From positions 36,787,520 through 36,851,519 of the forward strand of contig OX387192.1 in NCBI GenBank assembly GCA_947561395.2: DNA of 64,000 bases, written 5' to 3'. The notes beneath the pieces are model-generated. The model was not told where the DNA came from, made no database searches, and saw only the letters and a list, made by a program, of their open reading frames with translations. The translations under genes and the position numbers were made by a program. The stretch is from Buxus sempervirens. Taxonomy: Eukaryota > Streptophyta > Magnoliopsida > Buxales > Buxaceae. Shown here one piece after another: positions 1 through 11,519 of the stretch (position 1 is the stretch's first letter; each line of letters begins with the position of its first letter).

Positions 1-651
1 AAGTGAAGGGATGACTGGGACCAGGCTAAATTTACAGAGATGACCAAAACAGCAAAACATCCGTCCTCCCATAAGATTTCACAGCTCCGACAATGGAAAA
101 TATTTTCCGGATAAAAATTATCCAAGAAAAAATTTTCATTTTCCTAGACGTTTGATGTAATAACTATAATTTTTCGGGATACTTTTTCCCATGGGTGGGA
201 ATTGAGATGACAGTTAAAACATAGGGGCCACGTGAAATTTTATGATTTTAACTTTATCCACATATTTTTTAATATATCAAAAATAGCATGTAAGTTTATT
301 AAATTTACAAAAGTTGACCCATGGATCTACTCGATTGAAATGAAGCATTCGGCTGATCCAGGTCGCTGTTTTCACCACCAAAGCCATCATCCCCTCTGGC
401 TCTCTTCGCCTCTTGGCACATACTCAAAATTCCGAATATTTTTCTTTTCTGTTTCTCTAAAAAGTTTAGCAATGTGTCGATCTCACCACCGGAAGTATTC
501 GGTAAGTTTCTTTGCTCAGACCTAAAATCCAGATTCACTAAGGCCAAACTTCATCGTAACCACCACCAACCAAGCAACATCTTCAGCTCCTCATTGCTTC
601 TAGAACTTCACTTACCATTTTAAATGGACGGGGTTCAACGGCCAGCGAAAG
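1..651. other. Intergenic, no gene recognised
   Basis: AT-rich sequence with short overlapping open frames on both strands. None resembles a known protein or has plausible splice structure. It lies upstream of the decayed transporter fragment. Confidence 0.6.
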
Positions 652-890
652 ATGGTTTCGTCCAACGAGAATCAGCTTAGTCCATTTCTCGGCTTTAGAT
701 TCTACGTTCAGGGCTTCTGATGCTTCCCTTGGATGGCTGTGAATTTCTTCCTCAAAGACTGTCTTCGAGTTGCTCTGTAGACGCTTCAGCTAACGACAGG
801 ACTCGACAACCTTCCAATGGTCAGAAAAACTCTCTTCCGCGTGATTTCCGACGCCGTTTACATCGGAGGCTAACATCGGATTCCTTATAC
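652..890 (+). pseudogene. Decayed folate-biopterin transporter (BT1 family) fragment
   Basis: One frame starting at the ATG at 652 reads VQGF, then a stop, then CFPWMAVNFFLKD, LRVA, a stop, TLQL, DNLPMV, VISDAVYIGG, a stop, HRIPY. This order and spacing match the first two membrane segments of plant BT1-family transporters, which carry folate and pterins (VQGFRCFPW...NFFLKD...SDAVYI.GQHRIPY, from memory). The three in-frame stops are at 718-720 (TGA), 778-780 (TAG) and 871-873 (TAA). Two of them fall where the family has Arg or Gln, as expected from CGA to TGA and CAA to TAA. No downstream exons of the transporter were found before the UXS gene, so this is a relic and not a gene. A sequencing artefact is unlikely because the frame is otherwise unbroken. 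Confidence is moderate because the family match is from memory. Confidence 0.6.
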
Positions 891-2838
891 TTTTTTATTT
901 ACTCTGAAATGATGATGGATTGGAGAAACTCTCGGACACTGAGATACATGGAGTCGTCTCTTAAACGAATACATCGAAAGAACTTTGGTAGGAACAAGAA
1001 CGGGGATCGTTCTTCTTCCGGAAAATAACTTCCCCCATTTTTGGCGGTTAAGTTGTTTTCCTCCTATTTTCCTTTGATTTAGAAAAATATTTTCCAAAAT
1101 TTAAATTTCCTTTAAAACAAACAAAAAAAAAAATTTTTAAATTCTATTTTCTTTTCACTATTTTCCAATGAAGCAAACACAGCCAAACAGAATTAAAGAT
1201 ACCCCGGTAAAGGCCCGGTCATTGTTGTCATTCTCTTTACTTCCGATAAATGTATGCAAAAAGCTGATATTCTTTATGTTATTCCGTACACCGTACATTA
1301 ACGCATTATATAAGCAATACTACGGTTACTACCCAAACCGTCAAATAATGCTACTGCACGCAACATTATTGAAGTAGATATTTGATTGGAGGTGTTCGTG
1401 GGTCCCACATTCCCAAAAGCATGCATGGCTCTTTATGTTGATCCAGTTAGGTTCGTGGTTAATTTTCTAATTTTTCTTCAAAAAGTTTTTGTCGCGCGTG
1501 TCATGACTTCAACCGTCGGATTAATCAACTTGGTAGAAGTTCCCTTTTGGACGTACGTTATTTGATTGGCTAACTTATTTGCAGTCGTCCCGAGTGACCT
1601 CACCCAAACCTTGACCAAACACGTATGTGTAGTTGTGTACTTGTCTCGTACGAGACTACGAGTGGTTTTTTGACCGAGTAGTCGGTTAGGGAGGAAGAAA
1701 AACAAAAGAACGTATAAAAGAAAAATAACTTAGAACCCCTTTTTGTTTTCGGTGGCTTTTTATTATTTACAATCTACCCCTTGCATTTCCAACAATTTCA
1801 CTTTTCCCTTAAAGTTTCTAAAATATCAATTACCGTAGTTTTTTCTTTGGGAAAATTGTGCATAGAGCTTGGCACACTTCCCAAGGGCTCTTCTCGTGTT
1901 AAATATAACTAGTGGGGCCCACGTGCAGTACTGCACGCACGTAAAAAAGGGAGGGAGTAGTTTTAAAACTGCACGTGGAGAGAGAATAAGTGGGGAGAAA
2001 GGAAATGGAGAGAGGAGAAGAGGGATAGTTACAAACTAATTGTTTTTGAACGAAAATAGTGAGTTGAGACAGGTATAACCCTATATTATTGAAACTAAAC
2101 TATACAGGAGATGGGCATTTTGTGAAAGTTGTAACTTGTTGTTTGGCACGATTCCCAAAAAGGACGCCTCGCTTTATATATAGTAAATATGGAATATAGA
2201 TAACGAGAAATTTAATTGACAAATTTGCTCATTTTAAGCTTTATTTGTATCTTGAGTACAAAAATTGTGGTGAGGGGGGATGAAAACCTTCCGAGGGGTC
2301 AAATTGTTATATATAGTAGCTCTTAAGATAAATTGGTATTTTAAATACCTTAAAGGAGAAAATGGGATTGCTTAAAACGTTATGATGTGTACTGTATGTA
2401 ATAAAATTGAGGATAAACTGTATCAAAAATTTTGTTTCCGAGGACTCAAAATTAATATAAAGAGATTTTGAAAGACAAACGAAGCATAAAAGATTTCTTT
2501 CTTTTTTATATTTCCGCACTTTTCTAACACTAGCTGGTAATCGCAAATTTACCCACCCCTTGGGCTTCATCAGCGTCACGTACGAGGGAGATAATGGTAA
2601 TTCTGATACTGAGTAGAGTTCGAAGTTTGAACAAGGGTTTGCTTTTCCGGTTTTCTCGCGAAGCGGAAGGCACTTTCGTAATACGAAACAAAATCAGAGG
2701 ATATTAATTAGGACTACAGGTTAAATACTGATGCCGCGACCAGTAGCATTCGTCACGCTCCGGAGAGCGAATTTCCGGCGAAATTCTTGCAAAAAGAAGC
2801 TCATGTGCCGGCGACTTCAAGCTATCTGAGTTAAATAC
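891..2838. other. Intergenic, no gene recognised
   Basis: AT-rich, with poly-A and poly-T runs and no frame that resembles a protein. A 16-bp perfect palindrome at 1922-1937 is listed separately. The last part probably includes the distal promoter of the UXS gene. Confidence 0.6.
1922..1937. repeat. 16-bp perfect palindrome
   Basis: CGTGCAGTACTGCACG is its own reverse complement. It lies next to a CACGTG-type core (CCCACGTGCAG) about 1.1 kb upstream of the UXS start codon. It could be a transcription-factor site or chance. Confidence 0.5.
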
Positions 2839-3064
2839 GTGGTGAGGCGTTTCGCATCTCTCTGTCTATTCCTCACACAGATCGATCTGAGCCTCTGGGG
2901 TCTCTTTTTTTCTATTTGTCACCTTTCGGATTTTCTCTGTTCGAAGAGAAGTCATCGAAGCCATCGTCGAATCAATAAAGAGAAGATCTTGAGCCAAATC
3001 GAAACCCGGAAATTTTTGTTGAGGCATCGAGAAATCTTGATCGTGGGGCAGGTGAGAACAGAGG

Positions 3065-6000
3065 ATGGGTTCGGAGCTGATTTACAGAGGCCATGAAACG
3101 CAATCTCCGGCCGATGCTTATTCGCCCAAGCCAGAGAAGCCATGGCTCTCCGTGGTCCGCCCAATCCGCTACGTGCTTCGTGAACAACGCCTCGTCTTCG
3201 TTCTGGTTGGCATCGCCATTGCCACCCTTGTATTCACGCTCCTTCCTTCTTCTCATTCACATTTGAGGCACAATTACATTCCGATCCCGGACTCGTATTT
3301 CCCCGCCGAGTCGACCGCACTGAACCACCGAGTCGCATACGAGCACCGTGGCGGCTTCGGGGCTGTGAGTTCTGGCGGTAAGATCCCTCTCGGGCTGAAA
3401 CGAAAGGGGCTGCGGATCGTCGTCACTGGTGGGGCCGGATTCGTGGGAAGCCACCTTGTGGACCGTCTGATCGGACGCGGAGACAGTGTGATCGTGGTTG
3501 ACAATTTCTTCACCGGAAGAAAAGAGAACCTGATGCACCACTTCGGGAACCCCAGATTCGAGCTCATCCGCCATGACGTCGTCGAGCCATTGTTGCTGGA
3601 GGTCGATCAGATCTACCACCTGGCCTGCCCTGCGTCCCCCGTCCATTACAAATTCAACCCCGTCAAGACCATCATATCCTTCTTTTCGTTAATTTTTAAT
3701 TTCTGACTCGATTCTTAATTTCTGGGTTCGATCTTAAATTTGTTCTGCAATGTTTTGGAATCCATTTTTTTGTTCTGGGAATTCCTTAATTATCCTGCTA
3801 GGGTTCACAAGACGAACGTGGTTGGGACCTTGAACATGCTGGGACTGGCCAAGAGAGTCGGTGCGCGGTTCTTGCTAACGAGCACCAGCGAAGTGTACGG
3901 AGACCCTCTGCAGCACCCGCAGTCGGAAACCTACTGGGGCAACGTGAATCCCATCGGTAGCTTTCTTTCCTCTCTCTTCATTTTAAGCTCAACGAACGTT
4001 GATGATACACGTGAACGTTGATGATACACGTGAATAAGTTTCTGAGAGAATTTATGACTGAGATTCGATCTGATTTCAAATGGGTTTATTTCAAATGGGT
4101 TTATTTGTTTATATCAATCGAAACAACTCACGCGACCTACCTGTTCCGACAGGTGTTCGGAGCTGTTACGACGAAGGAAAGCGTACGGCCGAGACCTTGA
4201 CAATGGATTATCACCGTGGCGCTAACGTTGAGGTCTTCTTCTGTTCTTGAATTTTCTTGATTTTGTGGTTTTGTTTGGATTTTATTATTATTTACAAAGA
4301 GTGGAGAAATCAATTTAAATTTAATTTCTGTTCTTAATGTTTTGGCAAAAGGTGAGGATTGCTAGGATTTTCAACACCTACGGACCTCGCATGTGCATCG
4401 ACGATGGTCGGGTCGTTAGTAATTTCGTCGCTCAGGTTATGGTTTTTTTTGCTTTTTTTTTAAAGCTAATATTAATTAGGAAATTTTGAATAGGCTTATT
4501 AATATATCTGATTTTTGCAATAATGGTGCAGGCGTTGAGGAAGGAGCCGATGACCGTATACGGGGACGGGAAGCAAACAAGGAGTTTTCAATACGTTTCG
4601 GATCTGGTAATAGATCTTGCTTTTGAATTTACCAATGCTTTTGGTTATTTGTATTTATTGTTGTAGTTTTGCTTGGATTGGTTGGTGGGGGTTTCCTATT
4701 TTCAATGCTAACGGTAGTTTGTTTTATGTGCTTTCATGGAGTTAAGAAGAACACAGCAGAAGATGTCCTGTTCTAATTCTTTAGTTGTGGCAAAGTTAGT
4801 GAGAACTAGGAAGTGCAATTGGTTTTATCTGAGTCTAACCAAAGGATTCAAAGTATATTCCGAGGAATTATCCCGAGTAATTAATTAGGGCATTTGGCAG
4901 TGCACCTCATCTTTTATCCTTCCGAGGAAGTTTAATTTAGAATCAGATGGAGGGAAGAAGTTTTAAAGGGTAGAACACATTTTTTCAAACACAGGCACAC
5001 ACACACATTGTCTTTTTTGGTTGTTGGATCTTTTGAAGTGCGGGGAGACTTATGGGTGCAGTTAGAGGTATGGTTGGAGAGTGGGGTCATATTCTGTGTC
5101 CTAAGGTCCCTAAGCTTTATGATTTAACAAATTATTCGGCAATGGAGACGATATCAATGCTCTGGTGAATTAATGTATGTGTGTTGCTTGTGGGGCTTAA
5201 CAGGTGGAAGGGCTGATGAGGCTAATGGAAGGCGAACACGTGGGTCCTTTCAACCTCGGAAACCCTGGGGAGTTTACCATGCTTGAACTTGCACAGGTAA
5301 ATCCATATTGTGATGATGTTATATTTATTGAATTGATTCCTTAGTTTTTTTTTTTAAACTTGCGAAAATTTTGCTTCATCCTTGTATCAAATACTGTCTT
5401 CCCAAAGCTTTCAGCCCTGAAAGGCCTTCCATATTTAGATTTCATTTAGTACTTGAAAATGTGGATGGTTTCTGAAATACTGTAGAGAGAACAATTAACT
5501 TAGTATTTTTCTTGCTATAACTGACCCGTGGATGCATATTTGAATAGGCGGTCTTCTCCACTTCTAGTGTAAACCAGCCTTTAAGACATATAAACTTTCA
5601 AACCAAAATAAATTTTCTACAGGAAAACCTATTACATACGCATGGTAAGATACACATTCTTGGCTAATATAGAGGGTATTGGCCAAATCACCTGCGGACA
5701 TGACAGATTGTCCTCCACAAACAGCAAACTGAAGCTGTTCCAAAAGATCAGAAAACCCTTCACCACACATGTATATATAATCGAACCATTCAATAATGGA
5801 ATTGTAACCATTTGGTTGGAGGCATCCACATTGTACTAACAGTGTGTGGGGATACATGTCAGGGGGAGGGGCAGTTTCCTCCATAATCTTTCTGACGTTA
5901 CTCTTGCATCAAAAAATCAAATGGGATCTCTTTGTGTGGTGCAGGTCGTCCAGGAGACGATAGATCCGAATGCAAAGATAGAGTTCAGGCCCAACACAGA

Positions 6001-6172
6001 GGATGATCCACACAAGAGGAAGCCCGACATCTCCAAGGCTAAAGAGCTACTGGGGTGGGAGCCGAAGATCGCTCTGCGCAAGGGTCTCCCTCTCATGGTC
6101 TCTGATTTCCGGCAACGAATCTTCGGCGACCACAAGGAAAGTGTGTCCGTCTCGGACGTGACGTCATCCTAG
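3065..6172 (+). CDS. UXS: UDP-glucuronate decarboxylase, membrane-anchored (UXS)
   Basis: Converts UDP-glucuronate to UDP-xylose for cell-wall xylan and xyloglucan synthesis, in the Golgi lumen. Seven exons are read: 3065-3673, 3809-3956, 4153-4232, 4352-4435, 4532-4606, 5204-5296 and 5945-6172. They give 438 residues, close to the roughly 440 of Arabidopsis UXS2/UXS4. Residues 1-42 are cytosolic and residues 43-60 are a hydrophobic signal anchor, the mark of the type II membrane isoforms. The extended SDR fold follows, with the NAD-binding TGGAGFVG at 121-128, STSEVYGD near 229-235 and the catalytic YxxxK (YDEGK) at 258-262. The start is the first ATG of the open exon. Intron 1 does not obey GT-AG; only an AT-AC junction restores the conserved KTI-KTNVVGT reading. 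The gene is tail-to-tail with SmD2. The product is intact and identification is secure; the exact isoform number is not. Confidence 0.96.
3674..3808 (+). other. U12-type AT-AC intron of UXS (intron 1)
   Basis: The intron begins ATATCCTT, the textbook minor-spliceosome donor. It ends with a TTCCTTAAT branch-site match at 3782-3790, about 20 nt before the terminal AC at 3807-3808. Removing exactly this segment joins ...NPVKTI to [10 protein letters not shown] in frame, which is the conserved UXS sequence. No GT-AG pair gives that join. Confidence 0.93.
3994..4103 (+). repeat. Two short tandem duplications in UXS intron 2
   Basis: A 19-bp unit (GAACGTTGATGATACACGT) is repeated exactly at 3994-4012 and 4013-4031. 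A second unit, TTCAAATGGGTTTA, occurs at 4075-4088 and again at 4090-4103. Both lie in the 196-bp intron and look like replication-slippage products. Confidence 0.85.
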
Positions 6173-6686
6173 ATTTACATCGTGTTCACAGGAAAGAGAG
6201 GAAATAGAGATCAAATGGAAAATGCAAGAAAGACTCTTCTAGTCTTTAGATTCGTCTTCTCCGAGAGAGCAGCAGCAGCGGCGGCTCAACATCGTACCCT
6301 TTTATCTGTTGTTATAATTCGAGCTAATACTATGATTGGAGGGCGGTTTTTCTCCCTTTGTTTTTTTCTTTCTCTTTTTGGGTTTTGGTATTTCTCTGTA
6401 GTTCTTTGTAACTTCCTTTTTACCTAATATTTTTGTGATTCTCTTTATCTTCTTGGGCTCAATATCATTATCATTACTATATGAGACTGCAGACCAAGCC
6501 ACTCTTTAATATCATGATCTGGGCTCTCTGCTTTTCAGACCATGCGTAGGATTTAGTAGTAGCCTTTGACACAAAACCGTTGAATTGATCCGGTGCTTAC
6601 CGGAGGATCAAAACGATAAAAGCGGGTGATTTGGTGCTTTTCTGGTTGTCGGACAACTTATTATGATATTCATACCTCTGAAACGA
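6173..6686. other. UXS 3' UTR and intergenic DNA
   Basis: Downstream of the UXS stop. T-rich stretches fit a 3' UTR with several possible polyadenylation signals. No further gene is seen. Confidence 0.5.
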
Positions 6687-6865
6687 GGTCATAACGGTGG
6701 AAGATCTGCTGGTCCAACGGTGGAAGATGTGTACACATAGGTTTCATGCACCTATAACACATACATCATCGTTGAACCAACGGATCTTCCAGCCAAAGGC
6801 TCCAGCAGATTTCAAGTTGGACCAGCAGATCTTCCAGCCAAAGGCTTATTTCAAATCCTCTGCAA
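6687..6865. repeat. Foldback repeat (GGAAGATCTGCTGGTCCAA family), copy 1
   Basis: The motif GGAAGATCTGCTGGTCCAA occurs near 6701. Its reverse complement occurs near 6820-6838, and a diverged inverted copy (TTGAACCAACGGATCTTCC) lies near 6772-6790. The arrangement is a rearranged foldback, with an internal piece (TTGAAATCTGCTGGAGC on the minus strand) shared with the cleaner copy at 18825-18990. It codes for nothing. It is probably a MITE, but the ends and a target duplication are unclear. Confidence 0.7.
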
Positions 6866-7769
6866 CGGACGTATTCATCTTCCATATGCCGGCCCCACCA
6901 GGTGTCAGACTGAAAATATATATATATATATATACTCGAGTCGTACACGAAGATTGTCCAGGACCGACATGTGTCACGGTTAGGAGTTTTAATTATACCA
7001 AATATGAAATTTGAATTTTAAACCATTGGATTCATATGGTTTACAGCTGTTATATTTAGAACCAACAAGTGCGGAAACGTTTGAGAGCTTCCAACAAAAA
7101 TCCAGTCTTAAGTTTAGACCTTAACCCAATGATCTAAAAACACACAAAAATAAACGGAGATTAGACTAAAATTTTCTGATCAGGTCAACTTTGCCGATAA
7201 ATGATATATTATTTTGCCATCCATTTAATTGCACGTTGCCTCTTAGAACCTTAGCATTCCCACTTCATAAACATAAATTATAAATTACTTGAAGATCAAA
7301 ATTAATTAATACTCGATATCTGATTTCTATCTTTGGTTTTTTTTTTTTTAAACTATCTATGACTTCTATAAAGTTTCTGCGGGAAATTGTCATGTAACAC
7401 ACAGAAACAATCAAAGGCAGCAGCCCACGGATAATGGATGTCATGGTTTTATTTACTTCTAGAACAAATATTTAATGGTGGAATATCATCAATTCATCAT
7501 GCTGCTCACACACTCTTCACCAAACCCTTTGTTAAAGAGTAGTGCAAATGCAGGATTCCTCTTGAGAGGAAGGCTGCAAGAGCATGCCACCAAATTTTTG
7601 AATATTGAACACATGAGACCATATTTTTTGCCAGCTCATCCATGAAAGGGAAAAGAGATAATAGTGGTCCTTAAAAGTGAGCATATGGAAGAAGGCAATT
7701 TCTTTGCTATATATATAATCAACTAGTTTAATCTGCCATGTCAACAAGTCACAAAGCACCCTCACATAC
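6866..7769. other. Intergenic and SmD2 3' UTR
   Basis: AT-rich, with a (TA)n microsatellite at about 6918-6933. The last 250 bp would be the SmD2 3' UTR on the minus strand. No gene is seen. Confidence 0.5.
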
Positions 7770-10700
7770 TCACTTAGGATTCCTAAGAACAATGATAACA
7801 GAGTCTCCGCGGAGGAACATCTTACTAATGAACCTATCCTTGTTAACTGGATGAGCTTTCTTCTTGCCTTTCCCAGTCTTCGGTACCTATGACAAGAAAG
7901 AATACTAAGTTAATTATAGCACCGGCATTAAGGAAATAGGAAACATAGCTCTATTTTGACCAAACCAACCTCAGTCCACATCTCTCTGACATTTTCAAGA
8001 ACCATGTTGCAGTGCCGATCAAAAGCTCTCACACGACCAAGAAGTTTCCTGTTGTTTCGGCAATTAATGAGCACCTGAAGAGGGCAACAGAAGTAAGATG
8101 CACTTACAGAACAATCATCAACCTCATGGACCAGCAGTAGAACTCAATGTAAGGAAATCCCATTGCAATTAACAATCTTTCCATTGATAACAGAGGCCAG
8201 AACTACACAACGGAGAACTCCAAGACCAGAACTACATAATGAAGGATTCCAAGACAAAACTCTGATGTGAGTCCAAAATTCCGCATTTTAGCAAATTAAT
8301 CCTTGGGCTTCAATTATTTTCAATTCCAAGTTTACTTCAGTGGCTCATTTTGTATGTAGAGAAAAAAAAAAGAAAAAAAAAAAAAGACAACCAAAGATCA
8401 TTACCTGCGTTTTATTTTTAACACTCATCATTAGAACAGAAAGTGGCCCAGTGTTGAATTCCTCTTCCTCCGTCTTTCCAACCTGACCAACAGCATTGAT
8501 CAACAGTTCAGATCGACAAGCAAAGAGAACATTACATGAAGAAAATAAAAGCCAGTTAAATATGTTGCATGCCAGAATGATACCATGAAACCTTAGTTCA
8601 GTACCGGAAAGGATGGACAAGTCAACGGAATTTAAGTCGTCATAATTTGCAGGTGCAAAAGTACTGTGCTATCAAGGTACACTAGTAAAAACAATCAGGG
8701 GATACAAGTACACAAGTAGAAACAAGCAGGGAATATTTGAGGCACTGAAATACCCATATTCACTTATGGATCGTCATGAGGGTACCCAGAGGCTCTTCTC
8801 TCATAAACACTCCAATCCCTAGAGCAAGCAAGGCTATACTTTGAACCCCAAAAACATATCGGACAGAGCAATAGGACACAGCCCCCAAAAGCTCTGAAGT
8901 TCTGAACCAAGGAGAATCCTAATCTCCATCATGGAGAACTCTCCCTGGTAAGAGATCCCTTTTTTCTATCTCACGCTCTTTCTTAAAAAATCTAGGATTT
9001 TGAACTCTTTTATAGAATACCAAATTATATTCCTATTAGGAAACCCAAGTCAACATCTAATGCAATTAGGAAAATCCTTCCCAATGAAAATATAATTTTT
9101 TGAAAATAGAACACAAACGACTTGTAACAAAATATTAGCTCAAATTCCACAAGCCAAAAAAAAGATATAACAAGATTTTCATCATCTTCCAATTCATTTA
9201 TATAGCGAATCACCACAGGCATGTAATTCTTATCTTTTCCAACAACTTGTGGAAGCTACATCTATTATTTTCTTGTCATATTTCTCCACCCCAAACCTTC
9301 TGATTCAAAGATTCACCATTGCAATTTCCAAAACCATTCACATTGCTACCAAGCGTTATGTTAAAGGATGCAATCAGGCATGACCATTATTTGACAGCTC
9401 TAGTTCCCAATATTGTGAAAAAAATACCTTAACAACAAATAGGTTATGAAATGTTAAAACCAACAATGGTGGGACCTTATAACAACAAAGGCTATAGTGT
9501 TTGAGTATTAACACCAGTCATTCACGAAGCAAATGAACAATAATTATGCAAAGATTTAAGTGATCAGTAAATAACAAGGCTATGCCTGTGACAAGATTGA
9601 TCAGAAATTTCAACTATAATGTAAAAGTTAAAAAATAAAACAAACAAAAGCATTAACTTGAGAAAAAAAGGCAAAGAACCACTATTTACAAGAATCATAC
9701 CCTTGAAAAGCCAAAGAGTGAACCCTTAGCAAGAGCCAACATAAAAATTCATTCTCACAAGGCTATCAAATGCTCACCCATATAAACATGATAATCCAAG
9801 AAGAAGAAAAAAACTAATACACATCATGAAACAAAAACATTTAAATAGAAGCTAGAAAACATTGTAAAATGATAACATTATCAGGTTTGTATGAAAGCAA
9901 ACCACTAATATGTAAAAACAACTTACATTGGCATCTTCATCCATTGGACGACTGCACCAAATGAAATGAAAGAAGAAGTAATCAGAATATCAACTGATAT
10001 TCGCTGGAACAAACTATATAACAATATGCTCTAAACGATGGACTCAAATACACAGAGAATGAAAATCTAAAATGATTGAAATGTTACAACTGATTGAACA
10101 CAGAGAGATAGTTGACATTCTTACAATCAAAAAACAACATCATTGACGTAATCAGAATATCAAGTGATATTCACTGGAACAAACTATATAACAATATGGT
10201 GTAAGCGATGGACTCAAATACACAGAGAATGAAAATCTAAAATGATTGAAATGTTACAACTGATTGAACACAGAGAGATAGTTGACATTCTTACAATCAA
10301 AAAACAATATCATATCATAGGAAAAAAGCAGGAAGAACTCTACAAGAGAAATGGAAGGAGCCTAACTCCCTCAATTTAAAAGAGTTTAAAATTCACATGA
10401 CCCTAATATTCTAGTGGACCAATTCAGATTATCAAAAAACTCAGTATGAAATGCTACAATTATGCAATCTTAACATATTCCATTAGCGCAGCTTCAAACA
10501 ATGCAAATCCTCTGTCGAACCATAAAAAGTTGTTCTGTTACCATGGACGTATGGCAATATATTTTTGAAAAAGTCCTCCCTATGACAGCTGACAAGGCGA
10601 TGTAAAAGAATATGAGATATACATAGAGCATTAGATCCACAAGGTTGTATAAAATTTTTGGAATTCAGTAACACCTTAGTTCATTAAAACGAGATAGAGA

Positions 10701-11195
10701 GCATGAAGAAGCAATTGTGTTTCTGAGGAATCGCATATGATTCTATGCGTGCCAATTAATTTGTTTCCTTTTTTCTATATTTTCTGTAGTTAAAATTGAA
10801 ATCTTCCCAAAACTTCAAACAGAAACACATGCGTTTCAGTTCCTTAATTTTTCCTTAATTAAAGCATTCCAACACCAACACTCCGATAAACCTTAATCAA
10901 AGTAAATGACCTTATCTAGTGTCTGCTGTTTTTCTAAATTTCCCAAATTTATACCATTTTTTTCGAATGTGCTTCGACGAAGAGGCCATCACTCGTCAGT
11001 AATTAAAAATCCCTTATTCATGAAATCAGTCAAGTGTTCACCTAAGGATGAATCAGGTTCAAGTTTGGAAATTCTTCCAGTAGCAAAATCACATGAAAAC
11101 AAATACTACTTAGTAGTTTAGATACGACACACTGCAACTGATGAGCAATAATTTAGGGAACCAGACAAGTATGACGGTATCGGTAGGTACCTCAT
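7770..11195 (-). CDS. SMD2: Small nuclear ribonucleoprotein core protein SmD2
   Basis: A subunit of the heptameric Sm ring that binds U1, U2, U4 and U5 snRNAs in the nucleus. Coding exons in transcript order are 11191-11195 (ATG AG only), 9927-9951 (25 nt), 8405-8482, 7970-8074 and 7770-7886. They give 109 residues, the usual length. The protein starts [10 protein letters not shown] and continues with the [20 protein letters not shown] strand of Sm motif 1 and the [12 protein letters not shown] segment. The Sm2 motif ([16 protein letters not shown]) is the C-terminus. The start codon and half of codon 2 stand alone in the first coding exon, followed by a 1.2-kb intron. A 5' UTR intron is likely at 11260-11430 (GTAAGT donor, TTTTGCAG acceptor), and a TATA box lies upstream. 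A second long intron (8483-9926) separates the exons. Only a few positions differ from my memory of other plant SmD2 proteins. Confidence 0.94.
9978..10317. repeat. 170-bp tandem duplication in SmD2 intron 1
   Basis: Two nearly identical copies start GTAATCAGAATATCAA at 9978 and 10148 and run about 168 bp each. Only a few substitutions separate them, so the duplication is recent. It lies in the intron between the first two coding exons. Confidence 0.93.
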
Positions 11196-11512
11196 CTCGA
11201 CTCGAGGCGGCTAAAATGTAAAATTAATAAGAGTTTTCTAAGGGTTTTCTTCACCAAACCTGCAAAACAAAGCGAAATAAGGGCCCTGTTAGCAGAAACC
11301 CAATAAAATCCCAAAAAAAAAAAAAAAGCCTTCCCAAAGTGAAAAAGAAGCCCATGTCTGTGTGCCATTAAGCTTGAAGATCCCTATAAACAGGGAAAAT
11401 GCTGTAGAAATGGATTTTGGAAAAACTTACGAATTGAAGGTTTGCTGTCGCGGGGGGGTGTTTAGGGTTCTTGTCTGATCCTGCTGCTCCTGCTCCTGCC
11501 CGCTGGGTGACA

Positions 11513-11519
11513 ATTTATA
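11513..11519 (-). promoter_or_regulatory. TATA box of SmD2
   Basis: TATAAAT on the minus strand, about 80 nt upstream of the proposed 5' UTR splice donor at 11430. Transcription would start near 11485. A telo-box-like TTAGGGTT lies close by at about 11462, as is common for genes of RNA and ribosome metabolism. Confidence 0.5.

Noticed and set aside
3257-3646. 129-codon minus-strand frame in UXS exon 1
   Set aside because: It is the antisense shadow of a strongly conserved GC-rich exon and has no family resemblance.
3994-4065. Possible C/D-box snoRNA in UXS intron 2 (TTGATGA ... CTGA)
   Set aside because: The C-box-like motif is part of a 19-bp tandem slippage and no terminal stem or matching guide region is apparent.
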